Source: Paenalkalicoccus suaedae
GTDB lineage: Bacteria; Bacillota; Bacilli; Bacillales; Salisediminibacteriaceae
Assembly (NCBI RefSeq): GCF_006965545.2
Contig: NZ_CP041372.2
Coordinates: forward strand, 310,001-374,000
Length of the DNA: 64,000 bases
Direction of reading: 5' to 3'
Part shown: piece after piece, positions 26,328 to 36,378 of the stretch
Layout of the letters: each line of letters opens with the position of its first letter
How positions within the stretch are numbered: the stretch's first letter is position 1
The notes under the pieces: generated by a model
What the model was told of the DNA's origin: nothing
Databases searched by the model: none
The model's input: the letters and a program-made list of their open reading frames with translations, nothing else
Translations under genes and position numbers: made by a program

Positions 26328-26468
26328 ATCTATTGTTTATTGAGTTTGACGAATGAAGTGAAGTGGATCACTGTCTAAAAAAATAGTTAAAAATTGTAAC
26401 TTGAGACAGTCTTTAAACGTTTAAGAGATAGGTGACCATATTTTCGTCAAAAGGAAGAAGGGGATGAA

Positions 26469-26960
26469 ATGAAAGGGTTCTTGTATATGGTAGGCTACGT
26501 GGCTGTTATGCTGCTCGTAGGCTGTCAGTCAGAGGGGAATGCACAGGGCGATGGCGTAAATGATGTATCTGAAGTGAATGCGCAGAATGAGAACGTCGAT
26601 AACGATCCAGTCGCAGAAAATGATAGTCCTTTGTTAACGGGTGATGGACTAGCTGAAATCACGGTAGAGAGATTGCGTGATAGCGAACAGCTAACGTTTG
26701 ACGAGGAGGAATCGGTGGAAGCATTTGAGGCAATCTTTGCACATGCTGTTCAAAGCATGGCTGATTACGACATAATAGAGCCAGAGTACCAAGTACACAT
26801 TACGTATGACAACGGCGATGAACAAAGCTTAAATCTATGGATTACGAAAGAGGAGCAAGAAATTTTGCTTTCTAGAGCATCAACTACTCAAACGATTTAT
26901 ATTGTTGAAACAGAGTTTACCACGCAAGTGCGGGGGATGGTTAAGGAACTTTTAAATTAA
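26469..26960 (+). CDS. Putative lipoprotein, unknown
   Basis: 163 residues. The signal ends in LLVGC (lipobox, Cys about residue 19), then an Asn/Glu/Asp-rich spacer and a domain of about 100 residues with ITVERLRDSEQLTFDEEESV, related in look to small Bacillus lipoproteins that carry a two-layer fold. Start ATG behind GAAGAAGGGGATGA. Single gene. Confidence 0.7.
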   Translation: MKGFLYMVGYVAVMLLVGCQSEGNAQGDGVNDVSEVNAQNENVDNDPVAENDSPLLTGDGLAEITVERLRDSEQLTFDEEESVEAFEAIFAHAVQSMADYDIIEPEYQVHITYDNGDEQSLNLWITKEEQEILLSRASTTQTIYIVETEFTTQVRGMVKELLN

Positions 26961-27069
26961 TTGTTACGTGCAGGTAAATTTATAATGCGTTTCCATTGAT
27001 AGAAAAGATAGAGGAAGTAAGCAAGAAGTTCGATACTAATGCCACTACGGGGTAAAGGAGACAGCAAGT

Positions 27070-27312
27070 ATGCTAGTAGTCGTTCCAATTTTAGTCGGTC
27101 TCCTTATAGGCGGAGCAGTCTATTATCTGACGAAGGAATTAGAGGAGAAGAAGCCGGATGCTAAATATGTTCCGTCAGTTTGGGCTATTGCGATATCAGT
27201 TTTTCTAATTCCTTTTAGTATGATTGTGATAAGAGGGCTTGAGGGAGCGGCATATCTCATTTTAGCGACTGTAATCTTGGGGGTCTCTCTATATACGCTG
27301 TATAAAACATAA
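27070..27312 (+). CDS. Small membrane protein, unknown
   Basis: 80 residues, ATG behind AAAGGAGACAGCAAGT. Hydrophobic segments at about 1-20, 37-55 and 60-78, with a charged loop EELEEKKPDAKYVPS. No family assigned. A terminator follows directly. Confidence 0.65.
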   Translation: MLVVVPILVGLLIGGAVYYLTKELEEKKPDAKYVPSVWAIAISVFLIPFSMIVIRGLEGAAYLILATVILGVSLYTLYKT

Positions 27313-27317
27313 CAGCA

Positions 27318-27346
27318 AAACGCCTGAATGTAGGGCGTTTTTTTTG
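27318..27346 (+). terminator. Terminator
   Basis: AAACGCC-TGAATGTA-GGGCGTTT followed by TTTTT. Confidence 0.85.
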
Positions 27347-27450
27347 TGGCTGGAGAAGAGGCGAACTAGATCAGTTGATTTACATAGGAAAAATAGTTGT
27401 TTTGCGGTTTCCCCCAAAGACTCGTGACATTGCGCACGAGCCAGGTAGAT

Positions 27451-27915
27451 TTACAGGAGAAAAATGATGAGGATAAGCGCAATTGTCGTGCCAAGGAAGG
27501 AGATTGTAATCGCGCGGCTACGATCGCGCTGGGTGGTAGCGCCGCGGATGATGATCGTGAAGGGAATAGCGACGATAAGAAGCAGAAAGTACATAATAAG
27601 CGAATAAAACAGTAGAGGAGATGGCGCTGCGAGGGCAGCTGGTGTCCACACTGTAAATGCTAAGGCGAAGCAGATAAAGGAGAGCGAGAATAGGGTAATC
27701 GTGACGATTGTTGCCGCAGGTCCTTGCCAAAAGTTTTTTTGGAACAAGGAGCGTGGGTGGTGATTAGCAAAGGATGCAATTGTGTAGAGGGCTCCCATGA
27801 TAAGTGTGATAAAAAGTACTACGGTCCACGGGCTATTAATGGGTGTCCATCCAGGTGTGGAAGCGAGGGAGTGAATCGAACCTGATGCTGATATATTACT
27901 ACTAAGGAAAATCAT
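27451..27915 (-). CDS. Membrane protein, about four helices, unknown
   Basis: 154 residues. Start placed at ATG 27915 behind AAAGGCGG; the first in-frame ATG (27936) overlaps that site. Hydrophobic segments near 30-48, 66-85, 95-120 and 132-152. No family recognised. Confidence 0.6.
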   Translation of the reverse strand: MIFLSSNISASGSIHSLASTPGWTPINSPWTVVLFITLIMGALYTIASFANHHPRSLFQKNFWQGPAATIVTITLFSLSFICFALAFTVWTPAALAAPSPLLFYSLIMYFLLLIVAIPFTIIIRGATTQRDRSRAITISFLGTTIALILIIFLL

Positions 27916-28056
27916 TGTTAATACCGCCTTTCGCATAGTAAATAAGTGGGTAGTATGGTTTACGAAGTGAGAAGATAATTGGTTCCGTTTTGGTAATTAG
28001 AGCGGCTGGACATTATGATAAACTAGAAATAGGATACACCACGAGGAGGAGTAGCG

Positions 28057-28236
28057 ATGGCGGAGAAAGAATTCACTGTGACGCGAGAGAAGCTTGAGGG
28101 TAAAGTTGTGCAGGATGTGAGCGTGAACGACAAGGCAGTTGTGATTCAGTTTACCGACGGAACGTACTTAGATGTATACATGGCGACAGAAACAGGATCA
28201 CTAAAAGCGTCGACGAATCAATTAAAGCAGGATTAA
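28057..28236 (+). CDS. Small soluble protein (59 aa), unknown
   Basis: ATG at 28057 behind GAGGAGGAG. Begins MAEKEFTVTREKLEGKVV and contains VVIQFTDGTYLDVYM, a pattern of two or three beta strands like KTSC-type or DUF-sized Bacillus proteins. Good coding look, and a terminator directly after the stop. Confidence 0.7.
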   Translation: MAEKEFTVTREKLEGKVVQDVSVNDKAVVIQFTDGTYLDVYMATETGSLKASTNQLKQD

Positions 28237-28283
28237 AAAAAGCTTCGTTCTTCTTATTAGACAAGGAGAGCGGAGCTTTTTTC
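28237..28283 (+). terminator. Terminator
   Basis: AAAGCTTCGTTCT ... GGAGAGCGGAGCTTTTTT, an imperfect stem ending in a T-run. Confidence 0.7.
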
Positions 28284-28351
28284 ATATGTGATGATGTAAA
28301 CAAACTACTAATTGAGTTCCTGGCGTATACAAACGAAAGAATCATCAATAT

Positions 28352-28530
28352 TTTTTAAATCAAACGCAGAGCTGGCAGATCCGGAGGACATTCGGAGACA
28401 ATCCATAGGAATAGGCAGGGGCTGAGACCACGCAGGAAGGCGGTCTCCCCTGACGAGTAGGCTCAGACGCTGACCCTATGGATGTCGTAGAGTGTCCGGA
28501 GGGCTGACAGCTCGTAGAGCAGATTTAAAC
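28352..28530 (+). repeat. MITE-like structured repeat, copy 3
   Basis: About 179 bases from TTTAAATC to GATTTAAA. Arms: GAGCTGGCAG/CTGACAGCTC, GGACATTC/GAGTGTCC, ATCCATAGG/CCTATGGAT, and an inner CAGGGG-AGACC/GGTCT-CCCCTG stem. Over 90% like copy 2 by eye. Between the small gene at 28057 (+) and the UTRA regulator (-), again a convergent gap. Confidence 0.87.
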
Positions 28531-28588
28531 AAATTAGCTCTTAAGTAAATAGCCCAAAGGGCTGCCCTTAAAATTAGCCAGCATTCGG

Positions 28589-29299
28589 TCACCGAAGATA
28601 GCTACCAGACTGCACATAAAACTGCGACTGCTCATAGTTATACGTAATCATCGAATAGTCAAACGGCTTCCCATTATTAAGATGAAAAATCGTCTCAGCA
28701 GATAGCTTCGGATCCCCAGACTTCAGCTGCAAGTAGCCGGCTTCCTCTTCCGTCAGCTTTCCAACCTGCAAATACATATCCGAAAAACCAATCTGCAACT
28801 TCAGACCTTCCGTAATGTAATGAAAAATAGACCCCGTCACAATCTCTTTATTCAAATAAGGAATAAGCTCCTTGGAGTAGTAAGAGTTCTCCACACAAAG
28901 CGTTTTCCCGTTAATATAGCGAATTCGCTTTACATAGTGAGCCTCAGCCCCTTCCGGTAAATCCAGTGCGTCTCTTACATATCGTTCAGGCTGAACGATT
29001 TTTAACTCCAACACCTCAGACGTAATATCAAATTCCTCTAAGCTATCCTTAAAGCCTTGATTCGAAATGAGACTCAAAAAACCCTTCCGCTTATGGCCGC
29101 GAACAAAAATCCCGCTACCTCTAACTTGATAAATAACTCCCTTTTTTTCTAAAAGATCAAGCGCTTTTGTAATCGTGCTTTTGCTTACCTCAAACTCCTT
29201 CATGAGAGCTTCAAGCACGGGTAGTTTGACACCGCGTTTTAGTTGCTCCGTCTCAATCATCCGTTCAATATCAAGCGCTATTTGTTGGTATTTTAGCAT
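28589..29299 (-). CDS. GntR/UTRA-family regulator of the beta-glucoside genes
   Basis: 236 residues. N-terminal GntR winged helix (about 1-70; LMKEFEVSKSTITKALDLLEKKG), then a UTRA effector domain (about 85-230; AHYVKRIRYINGKTLCVENSYY), which binds phosphorylated sugars in TreR/GmuR-like repressors. Start at ATG 29299 behind GGAGAGA. Divergent from the PTS gene it presumably represses, with the phospho-disaccharide as inducer. Confidence 0.88.
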   Translation of the reverse strand: MLKYQQIALDIERMIETEQLKRGVKLPVLEALMKEFEVSKSTITKALDLLEKKGVIYQVRGSGIFVRGHKRKGFLSLISNQGFKDSLEEFDITSEVLELKIVQPERYVRDALDLPEGAEAHYVKRIRYINGKTLCVENSYYSKELIPYLNKEIVTGSIFHYITEGLKLQIGFSDMYLQVGKLTEEEAGYLQLKSGDPKLSAETIFHLNNGKPFDYSMITYNYEQSQFYVQSGSYLR

Positions 29300-29381
29300 G
29301 GTGAATGGTCTCTCCAATCAGATTATTGGTTGATTAAGTGTACCATATTCTTGAATAAACCTCATTATTCTATATTAGCTA

Positions 29382-29426
29382 TTGACAAAATAATTAATAT
29401 GTTATTATATTATTATACCGGTACAA
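29382..29426 (+). promoter_or_regulatory. Promoter and operator of the beta-glucoside operon
   Basis: TTGACA at 29382 and a TTATAT/TATATT -10 region near 29405, followed at 29413-29426 by TTATACCGGTACAA, a near-palindrome centred on TACCGGTA. A repressor bound there would block the transcript start. Operator role inferred. Confidence 0.6.
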
Positions 29427-29458
29427 TTAAAATAAAACGGTCAAATTGGAGAGTGAAC

Positions 29459-31351
29459 ATGTCTAAGAAGGTGAGAGATTATCCGAAGCTCGCTAGTGAT
29501 ATTTTGGAGGCTGTCGGCGGGAAAGAGAACATTGCAAATGCGACACGTTGCGCAACAAGACTTCGTCTCGTATTAAAGCGTTCTGATCCAAAGGCTAAGA
29601 AAAAAGTTTCCGAAATGCCTGGTGTTATTACAGTAGTAGAGAATAACGGACAGTTTCAGGTCGTTATTGGGCAGCATGTTGGAGAGGTTTACGACAATTT
29701 TGCAAGCTTAGTAGATTTAGAGACAGGAGATAACGAGGAGTCTGGACAGGCAAAAGGAACGATTTTAAATCGTGTTATTGCAACAATGTCGGCTGTTTTC
29801 GCTCCGTTCATTTATATTTTAGCTGCAGCGGGTATTTTACAGGGGATGTTGATCCTCGTAACACTGCTATTCCCAGCGTTCGAGCAAACGGGGACATATG
29901 AGGTATTTAGCTTTATCTCATGGGCGCCATTTACGTTTTTACCTATCTTCATTGCCATAACGGCAGCGAGACACTTTAAGAGTAATGTGTACATTGCCGT
30001 AGCAGCGAGTGCAGCTTTAGTCAGTCCAACTTGGACAGAAATCGCTGGCAGAATCGCGGATGGCGAAACAATCACGTTTCTTGGATTAGCACTTTCTGAA
30101 ACAGTGTATACATCATCTGTATTACCACCATTATTCATGGTGTGGATGCTATCATACGTAGAAAAATTCTTAAATAAACGCATGCATGAAGTAGTGCGAC
30201 CACTGTTTGTACCGCTAATCTCATTAGTGATTATGGTACCAGTAACGATTCTCTTAATCGGTCCATTATCCACAATTGGCGCTAATGGAATTGCAAACGG
30301 ATACAACTTCCTTGCAGAGAATGTCCCTGCTTTAGCAGGTGCCTTGATCGGTGCCTTTTGGCAAGTGCTCGTTATCTTTGGCGTTCACTGGGGCATCACG
30401 CCGATGGTTCTCGCAAACTTTGATTTATACGGGCGAGACTCGTTCCAGGCCTACCAAACAATTGCCGTTGTCGCGCAAATCGGTGCCGTGCTTGGAGTTG
30501 TACTTCGAGCGCGTAATCAAGAGACGCGTAAGGTTGGTGTCTCAGCCGGTGTGACAGGTATTTTCGGTATCACCGAACCCGCGATTTACGGGGTAACGCT
30601 TCGCTTTAAAAAGCCGTTCCTATATGGCTGTATCGGCGGTGCATCAGGTGCGATTGTCGCAAGCTTCTTTAATCCTTATTACTTCGCTTACGCTGGTCTG
30701 CCAGGTCCACTCACGATCGTCAACGCGATTGGCGCAGAGTCTCCAAGCTCGATTTGGGGCGTCTTGATCGGCTGTGCGATTGCGATTGTGATCCCTGTCG
30801 TCCTCATTGGAATCTTTGGCTACGGCGAGGATACTGCTAAGGATGCTTCGGGGGAAACGTTAGAGAACACATCGTCCACATCGTCAACGAATCAAAATGA
30901 AGAATCTATTGAAGCACCATTAGCGGGCAATATCATCCCACTTTCTCAAGTACCAGACGAGGTATTTAGCTCTGGAGCTATGGGGCAAGGAGTTGGAATT
31001 GAGCCAGAATCAAACCGCGTAACGTCGCCATTTGATGGGACAGTCGTCATGATTGCACCAACAAAGCACGCAATCGGTCTACGTTCAGAAAGTGGCATTG
31101 AGCTACTCGTTCACGTGGGGTTAGACACAGTTAGTATGGACGGGGCACCGTTCACATTAAAAGTAAAAGAAGGCGACAAAATTACGAAAGGGCAGGAGCT
31201 TATCGAGTTTGATGATAGCCAAATTAAGGAGAAGGGCTTTGTCACAACCACGCCCGTTATCATCACAAACGCAGATGAGTTTGAAGCCGTCGTTATTCGC
31301 GACACGCAAAAGCCAACAGGAACAGAGCCGTTATTTACGGTAGTCAAATAG
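29459..31351 (+). CDS. bglP: Beta-glucoside PTS enzyme IIBCA
   Basis: 630 residues with domains in the order B-C-A. IIB: phosphocysteine Cys31 in NATRCATRLRLVL. IIC: about 105-455, ten or so membrane segments with GITEPAIYGVTLR. IIA: about 485-630, with the histidine in ELLVHVGLDTV. Imports and phosphorylates an aryl- or di-beta-glucoside. Start ATG 29459 behind GGAGAGTG; the long upstream extension of the frame covers the promoter. Followed 12 bases later by the matching hydrolase. Confidence 0.95.
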   Translation: MSKKVRDYPKLASDILEAVGGKENIANATRCATRLRLVLKRSDPKAKKKVSEMPGVITVVENNGQFQVVIGQHVGEVYDNFASLVDLETGDNEESGQAKGTILNRVIATMSAVFAPFIYILAAAGILQGMLILVTLLFPAFEQTGTYEVFSFISWAPFTFLPIFIAITAARHFKSNVYIAVAASAALVSPTWTEIAGRIADGETITFLGLALSETVYTSSVLPPLFMVWMLSYVEKFLNKRMHEVVRPLFVPLISLVIMVPVTILLIGPLSTIGANGIANGYNFLAENVPALAGALIGAFWQVLVIFGVHWGITPMVLANFDLYGRDSFQAYQTIAVVAQIGAVLGVVLRARNQETRKVGVSAGVTGIFGITEPAIYGVTLRFKKPFLYGCIGGASGAIVASFFNPYYFAYAGLPGPLTIVNAIGAESPSSIWGVLIGCAIAIVIPVVLIGIFGYGEDTAKDASGETLENTSSTSSTNQNEESIEAPLAGNIIPLSQVPDEVFSSGAMGQGVGIEPESNRVTSPFDGTVVMIAPTKHAIGLRSESGIELLVHVGLDTVSMDGAPFTLKVKEGDKITKGQELIEFDDSQIKEKGFVTTTPVIITNADEFEAVVIRDTQKPTGTEPLFTVVK

Positions 31352-32818
<1,467 letters not shown>

Positions 32819-32827
32819 TGTGAGGAG

Positions 32828-32858
32828 AAGGACCGCCCGGGTTGGGCGGTCCTTTTTG
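32828..32858 (+). terminator. Terminator of the bgl operon
   Basis: AAGGACCGCCC-GGGTT-GGGCGGTCCTTTTT, an 11-bp GC-rich stem. Confidence 0.93.
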
Positions 32859-32873
32859 GGTTGTTGTGGAGTG

Positions 32874-33000
32874 GTGCCAAAATGCCGAGCTGTGGTGCCA
32901 AAATTAGGGTGAGTTGTACTAAATCAAGGATGGCGCGTGCAAAAACGCCAGAGGTTTGTGCCAAAATGAGCGTATATTGTGCAAAAAAGTAAATGAAATG
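32874..33000 (+). repeat. Phased array, GTGCYRAA family (strict 21 bp)
   Basis: GTGC/GTAC units start at 32874, 32895, 32916, 32937, 32958 and 32979, exactly 21 bases apart. The last unit is the conserved end GTGCAAAAAAGTAAATGAAATG. Confidence 0.87.
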
Positions 33001-33072
33001 AAAGTTTAAGCCTTGTATCAACTAACTTAATCATAGAAACAAACATATGCTATTAAACATTCTCGACTATTT

Positions 33073-33093
33073 AAAACGTGATTGTTACGATTT
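33073..33093 (+). promoter_or_regulatory. Possible degenerate Zur box upstream of dcd
   Basis: AAAACGTGATTGTTACGATTT agrees with the Bacillus Zur consensus (TCGTAATNATTACGA) in the right half, with three or so mismatches on the left. It overlaps a plausible -35 (TTGTTA) that is 17 bases from TCTATA. Assignment is tentative. Confidence 0.4.
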
Positions 33094-33133
33094 GTGATAT
33101 GCTTTCTATACAAACAGAAAGGTGGGAGCATAG

Positions 33134-33679
33134 ATGATTTTATCTGATCAAACCATTCGAGACATGATGAAGTCTGGCGCGTTACATATTAGTGATGTAG
33201 CAGAAGAACAAATTCAGCCAGCAAGCGTGGATTTAACGCTAGGAACGTCGTTTAGGCAAATAAAAGCTAGAGATGGAGGCGCACTGTCGTTAGAGGATCC
33301 TGTGGAGACAGAGGAAATACATGGAGAGCTAATGATTGTTGCACCACATTCGTTCCTGCTAGCAACGACACAAGAAGTCATTCAGCTGCCAGATAATATT
33401 AGTGCATTTGTAGAAGGGCGAAGCAGTATAGGGCGAATGGGGTTATTTATCCAGAACGCAGGGTGGGTTGATCCGGGGTTTAAAGGAGAAATTACGCTTG
33501 AGCTTTACAATGCGAATCGTGTGCCTATTGAATTGCAGGCAGGACGACGTATTTGTCAGCTTGTATTAGCAAAGATGGATCGCCCAGCAACTGTACCTTA
33601 TAGGGGGAAATACCAGAACCAGCGAGGTGCGATGGGTAGTCGTATTCATTTAGATCGTGATACAAAGCGAGGATCATAA
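33134..33679 (+). CDS. dcd: dCTP deaminase
   Basis: 181 residues. Deaminates dCTP to dUTP for dTMP synthesis. Family motifs: QPASVDLTLG (about 31-40), EGRSSIGRMGL with the conserved Arg/Ser (about 95-105), GWVDPGFKGEITLELYN (about 112-128). Start ATG after GGTGGGAGCAT. This trimeric enzyme needs no zinc, unlike dCMP and cytidine deaminases. The gene directly precedes two zinc-homeostasis GTPases, although with its own promoter. Confidence 0.93.
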   Translation: MILSDQTIRDMMKSGALHISDVAEEQIQPASVDLTLGTSFRQIKARDGGALSLEDPVETEEIHGELMIVAPHSFLLATTQEVIQLPDNISAFVEGRSSIGRMGLFIQNAGWVDPGFKGEITLELYNANRVPIELQAGRRICQLVLAKMDRPATVPYRGKYQNQRGAMGSRIHLDRDTKRGS

Positions 33680-33704
33680 GCATATAGTAAAGAATAAAGA
33701 CGGT

Positions 33705-33733
33705 TTGACAAGGGCGAAAAAATCCTATAATAT
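33705..33733 (+). promoter_or_regulatory. Sigma-A promoter of the COG0523 gene pair
   Basis: TTGACA, 17-base spacer, TAATAT. The transcript would start inside or just before the Zur box. Confidence 0.8.
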
Positions 33734-33746
33734 CTGTATTATTCAA

Positions 33747-33773
33747 TGTAAATAGTAATAATTACGATTTACA
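33747..33773 (+). promoter_or_regulatory. Zur box
   Basis: TGTAAATAGTAATAATTACGATTTACA (given as 33747-33773) is a 27-base palindrome with a single mismatched pair and contains GTAATAATTACGATTT, the Bacillus Zur operator core. It lies 14 bases past the -10, a standard repression position. It predicts expression under zinc starvation. Confidence 0.88.
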
Positions 33774-33814
33774 TAAATGAATGACCTAACTATGTATTCC
33801 TGGAGGTTATAGAT

Positions 33815-34810
33815 GTGGAGGAGCACCAAAATCGCATTCCGGTTACTGTGCTGACAGGTTTTTTAGGTGCAGGTAAAACAACACTTTTAAATCATTTATT
33901 AAGCGAGCGCCATAAGGAACGAATTGCTGTCGTTGTAAATGAATTCGGAGACGCAGGAATTGATCAACAGCTTGTGATAGGAGCTGAAGAAAATATTTTA
34001 GAGCTTAATAATGGATGTATTTGCTGTAAAATTCGTACGGATTTACTTGATACGCTATATGGATTAGCAAGTGCTATTTATGAGAAGGGGCACGAACCAA
34101 TTGATCGTGTCATCATTGAGACAACAGGGATTGCAGAGCCTCAGCCGGTCGCACAAACTTTTTTTGTGGAGCAGGACTTGGCAGAGCTATATCATCTGGA
34201 TACATTTGTAACCGTCGTTGATAGCTACCACATTCAACAACAGCTTCATATGCACGAAGAAGTAAGAAAGCAAGTAGCGTTTGCAGATGTACTTATTTTA
34301 AATAAGTCAGAGCTTATTCCACAAAGTGAGCGAAAGCTTGTAGAAGAACTCGTTTGTGGAATCAATCCACATGCGCCTATGTATATGAAGGACTGTGACA
34401 GCGTAGACCCATCTATGTTAATCGGACAGTTTACATTTGACTTGCATGAGAAGCCGGTAGCCGACACACATTCGTTCACTCCTCATCATGGTACAACCTC
34501 CATTGTACTGCGTACAGATAAGCCAATAGCAATCGAGACCTTCGAAGGATGGTTTTCTCGTGTGCTAGAGGAGCAAGGAGAGAATATGTACCGTTTTAAA
34601 GGCATTCTTTCTGTAGCCAATTTGGATCATCGCCTTGTCTTTCAAGGTGTCCACATGCTTGTTGCAGCCAAAACGGGCACGATCTGGGAAGCGAATGAAG
34701 CTAGAAGAAGTGAGTTTGTCATTATAGGAAAGAATTTAAACAAGGAGAGCTTTCAGAGAGCATTTGATGCTTGCACGGTGAGTGTGCAGCCCTCATTAGA
34801 TAGCATGTAA
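33815..34810 (+). CDS. COG0523 (CobW-type) GTPase, putative zinc chaperone
   Basis: 331 residues. P-loop GFLGAGKTT (about 14-22), the metal-binding CxCC motif NGCICCK (about 67-73), switch [13 protein letters not shown] (about 101-111), NKSE base-recognition motif (about 168) and a C-terminal CobW_C domain. GTG start behind TGGAGGTTATAGAT. First gene after the Zur box, so likely a zinc metallochaperone. It is shorter than and distinct from YciC/ZagA encoded next. Confidence 0.9.
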   Translation: MEEHQNRIPVTVLTGFLGAGKTTLLNHLLSERHKERIAVVVNEFGDAGIDQQLVIGAEENILELNNGCICCKIRTDLLDTLYGLASAIYEKGHEPIDRVIIETTGIAEPQPVAQTFFVEQDLAELYHLDTFVTVVDSYHIQQQLHMHEEVRKQVAFADVLILNKSELIPQSERKLVEELVCGINPHAPMYMKDCDSVDPSMLIGQFTFDLHEKPVADTHSFTPHHGTTSIVLRTDKPIAIETFEGWFSRVLEEQGENMYRFKGILSVANLDHRLVFQGVHMLVAAKTGTIWEANEARRSEFVIIGKNLNKESFQRAFDACTVSVQPSLDSM

Positions 34811-34841
34811 CACTATTTTCGGACAAGAAGGAGTGGGGAAA

Positions 34842-36032
34842 GTGGAAAAAATACCTGTGACGGTGCTGAGTGGTTATCTTGGCGCTGGGAAGACGACAAT
34901 GCTTAATCATTTATTGCAAAACAGGGAAGGGCTTCGCATTGCTGTCATTGTGAACGATATGAGCGAGATCAATGTGGACGCAGATTTGATTGATCAGGGA
35001 GGCTTTAAGCGAACGGAAGAAAAGCTTGTAGAGATGTCGAATGGATGTATTTGTTGTACCTTGCGTGAGGATCTACTCATCGAAGTAGAGAATCTCGTGA
35101 AGCAAGGGAATATTGATCATATTGTTATTGAGTCAACAGGTATCAGTGAGCCTGTGCCGGTTGCGCAAACCTTCTCTTATATTGATGAAGAGACGGGCAT
35201 TGACCTTACTCGATTTTGCTACATCAACAACATGGTGACCGTAGTGGATGTTTATCGTTTTTGGCATGACTATGAGTCTGGAGATTCGCTTTTAGATCGC
35301 GAGCAATCCCTTGGAGAAGACGATACGAGAAAGGTTGCAGACTTGTTAATTGATCAAATCGAGTTTTGTAATGTCCTCGTGTTAAATAAAACAGATATGA
35401 TTGAGCCACAACAACTAAGAAAGCTTGAAGGTGTTTTAAGAAAGTTACAGCCAGAAGCAGAGGTAATTCGAACTAACTACGGAAAAATTTCATCTCGAGA
35501 TATATTATCGAACACGCGCTTTGATTTTGATCAGGCCAGTAGATCGGTAGGATGGATCAAAGAGTTAGATGCTCCAGAGCACACTCCTGAGACAGAAGAG
35601 TATGGTATCTCAAGCTTTGTATATCGAAGAAAAGTGCCTTTCCATACGGAGCGTTTCGGCGCTTGGCTCAGCCGTATTCCAACGGCGATTGTAAGAGCGA
35701 AAGGAGCTATTTGGACTGCGACACATAATGATTACGTCATGATGCTTTCTCAAGCAGGACCATCTATCTCGTTAAGTCCTGTCGCATATTGGATAGGTGC
35801 GCTTCCTAGAGTCGAACAGGAAAAATATCTGCAGGCAAATAAAAGTCTACAGGATGAATGGGATCCTCAATTTGGGGATCGGAAGACAGAGCTTGTGATC
35901 ATTGGGGTTGACCTTCCTCGTCATTTAGTAGAAGAGGAGCTAGACCGTTGTCTATTAACACCTCATGAGCTTGACTCGGACTGGACGACAATTAAGAATC
36001 CTTTTGAAAAAGTAGAAGCTAATCAGCACTAA
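34842..36032 (+). CDS. zagA: Zinc metallochaperone GTPase YciC/ZagA
   Basis: 396 residues. Opens with KIPVTVLSGYLGAGKTT, VNDMSEINVD and MSNGCICCTLREDLL, which closely follow Bacillus YciC (ZagA), a Zur-repressed COG0523 protein that sustains folate synthesis in zinc shortage. C-terminal domain to about residue 390. Two GTG codons compete; GTG 34842 has AGGAG eight bases upstream and matches the homologue's start. It lies 31 bases after the first COG0523 gene, the same transcript, with a terminator following. Confidence 0.92.
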   Translation: MEKIPVTVLSGYLGAGKTTMLNHLLQNREGLRIAVIVNDMSEINVDADLIDQGGFKRTEEKLVEMSNGCICCTLREDLLIEVENLVKQGNIDHIVIESTGISEPVPVAQTFSYIDEETGIDLTRFCYINNMVTVVDVYRFWHDYESGDSLLDREQSLGEDDTRKVADLLIDQIEFCNVLVLNKTDMIEPQQLRKLEGVLRKLQPEAEVIRTNYGKISSRDILSNTRFDFDQASRSVGWIKELDAPEHTPETEEYGISSFVYRRKVPFHTERFGAWLSRIPTAIVRAKGAIWTATHNDYVMMLSQAGPSISLSPVAYWIGALPRVEQEKYLQANKSLQDEWDPQFGDRKTELVIIGVDLPRHLVEEELDRCLLTPHELDSDWTTIKNPFEKVEANQH

Positions 36033-36035
36033 AAA

Positions 36036-36073
36036 AGAACGATGCCTCGATTATGTGGAGGCATCGTTTTTAT
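36036..36073 (+). terminator. Terminator after zagA
   Basis: AACGATGCCTC-GATTATGT-GGAGGCATCGTTTTT. Confidence 0.92.
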
Positions 36074-36099
36074 TTGGATGGAAGTTCGGGGAGGGGGTT

Positions 36100-36225
36100 G
36101 TGCTGGGCTTGGAGGAGGTGGTGCTGAATTTGGGTGAGGCGGTGCAAAATCGGGGCGATTGCGTGCAAAAACGCCAGAGGTTTGTGCCAAATTCAGCGCA
36201 TGTTGTGAAAAAAAGTAAATAAAAT
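36100..36225 (+). repeat. Phased array, GTGCYRAA family (strict 21 bp)
   Basis: Units start at 36100, 36121, 36142, 36163, 36184 and 36205 (the last reads GTGAAAAAAAGTAAAT). All intervals are 21. Confidence 0.87.
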
Positions 36226-36378
36226 GGAAGGGCGAACTGCCATTCTGCGCGGAAAGTACTGCTTGTTATCGCGCTAGTTGTCATTAACAGAATCATATTA
36301 TAGATACTTCATACAAATATGGAAAATGTTTAATCTGGCGTGCTATACTTCTCGTATAGACTTTCCGAGGAGGACATC

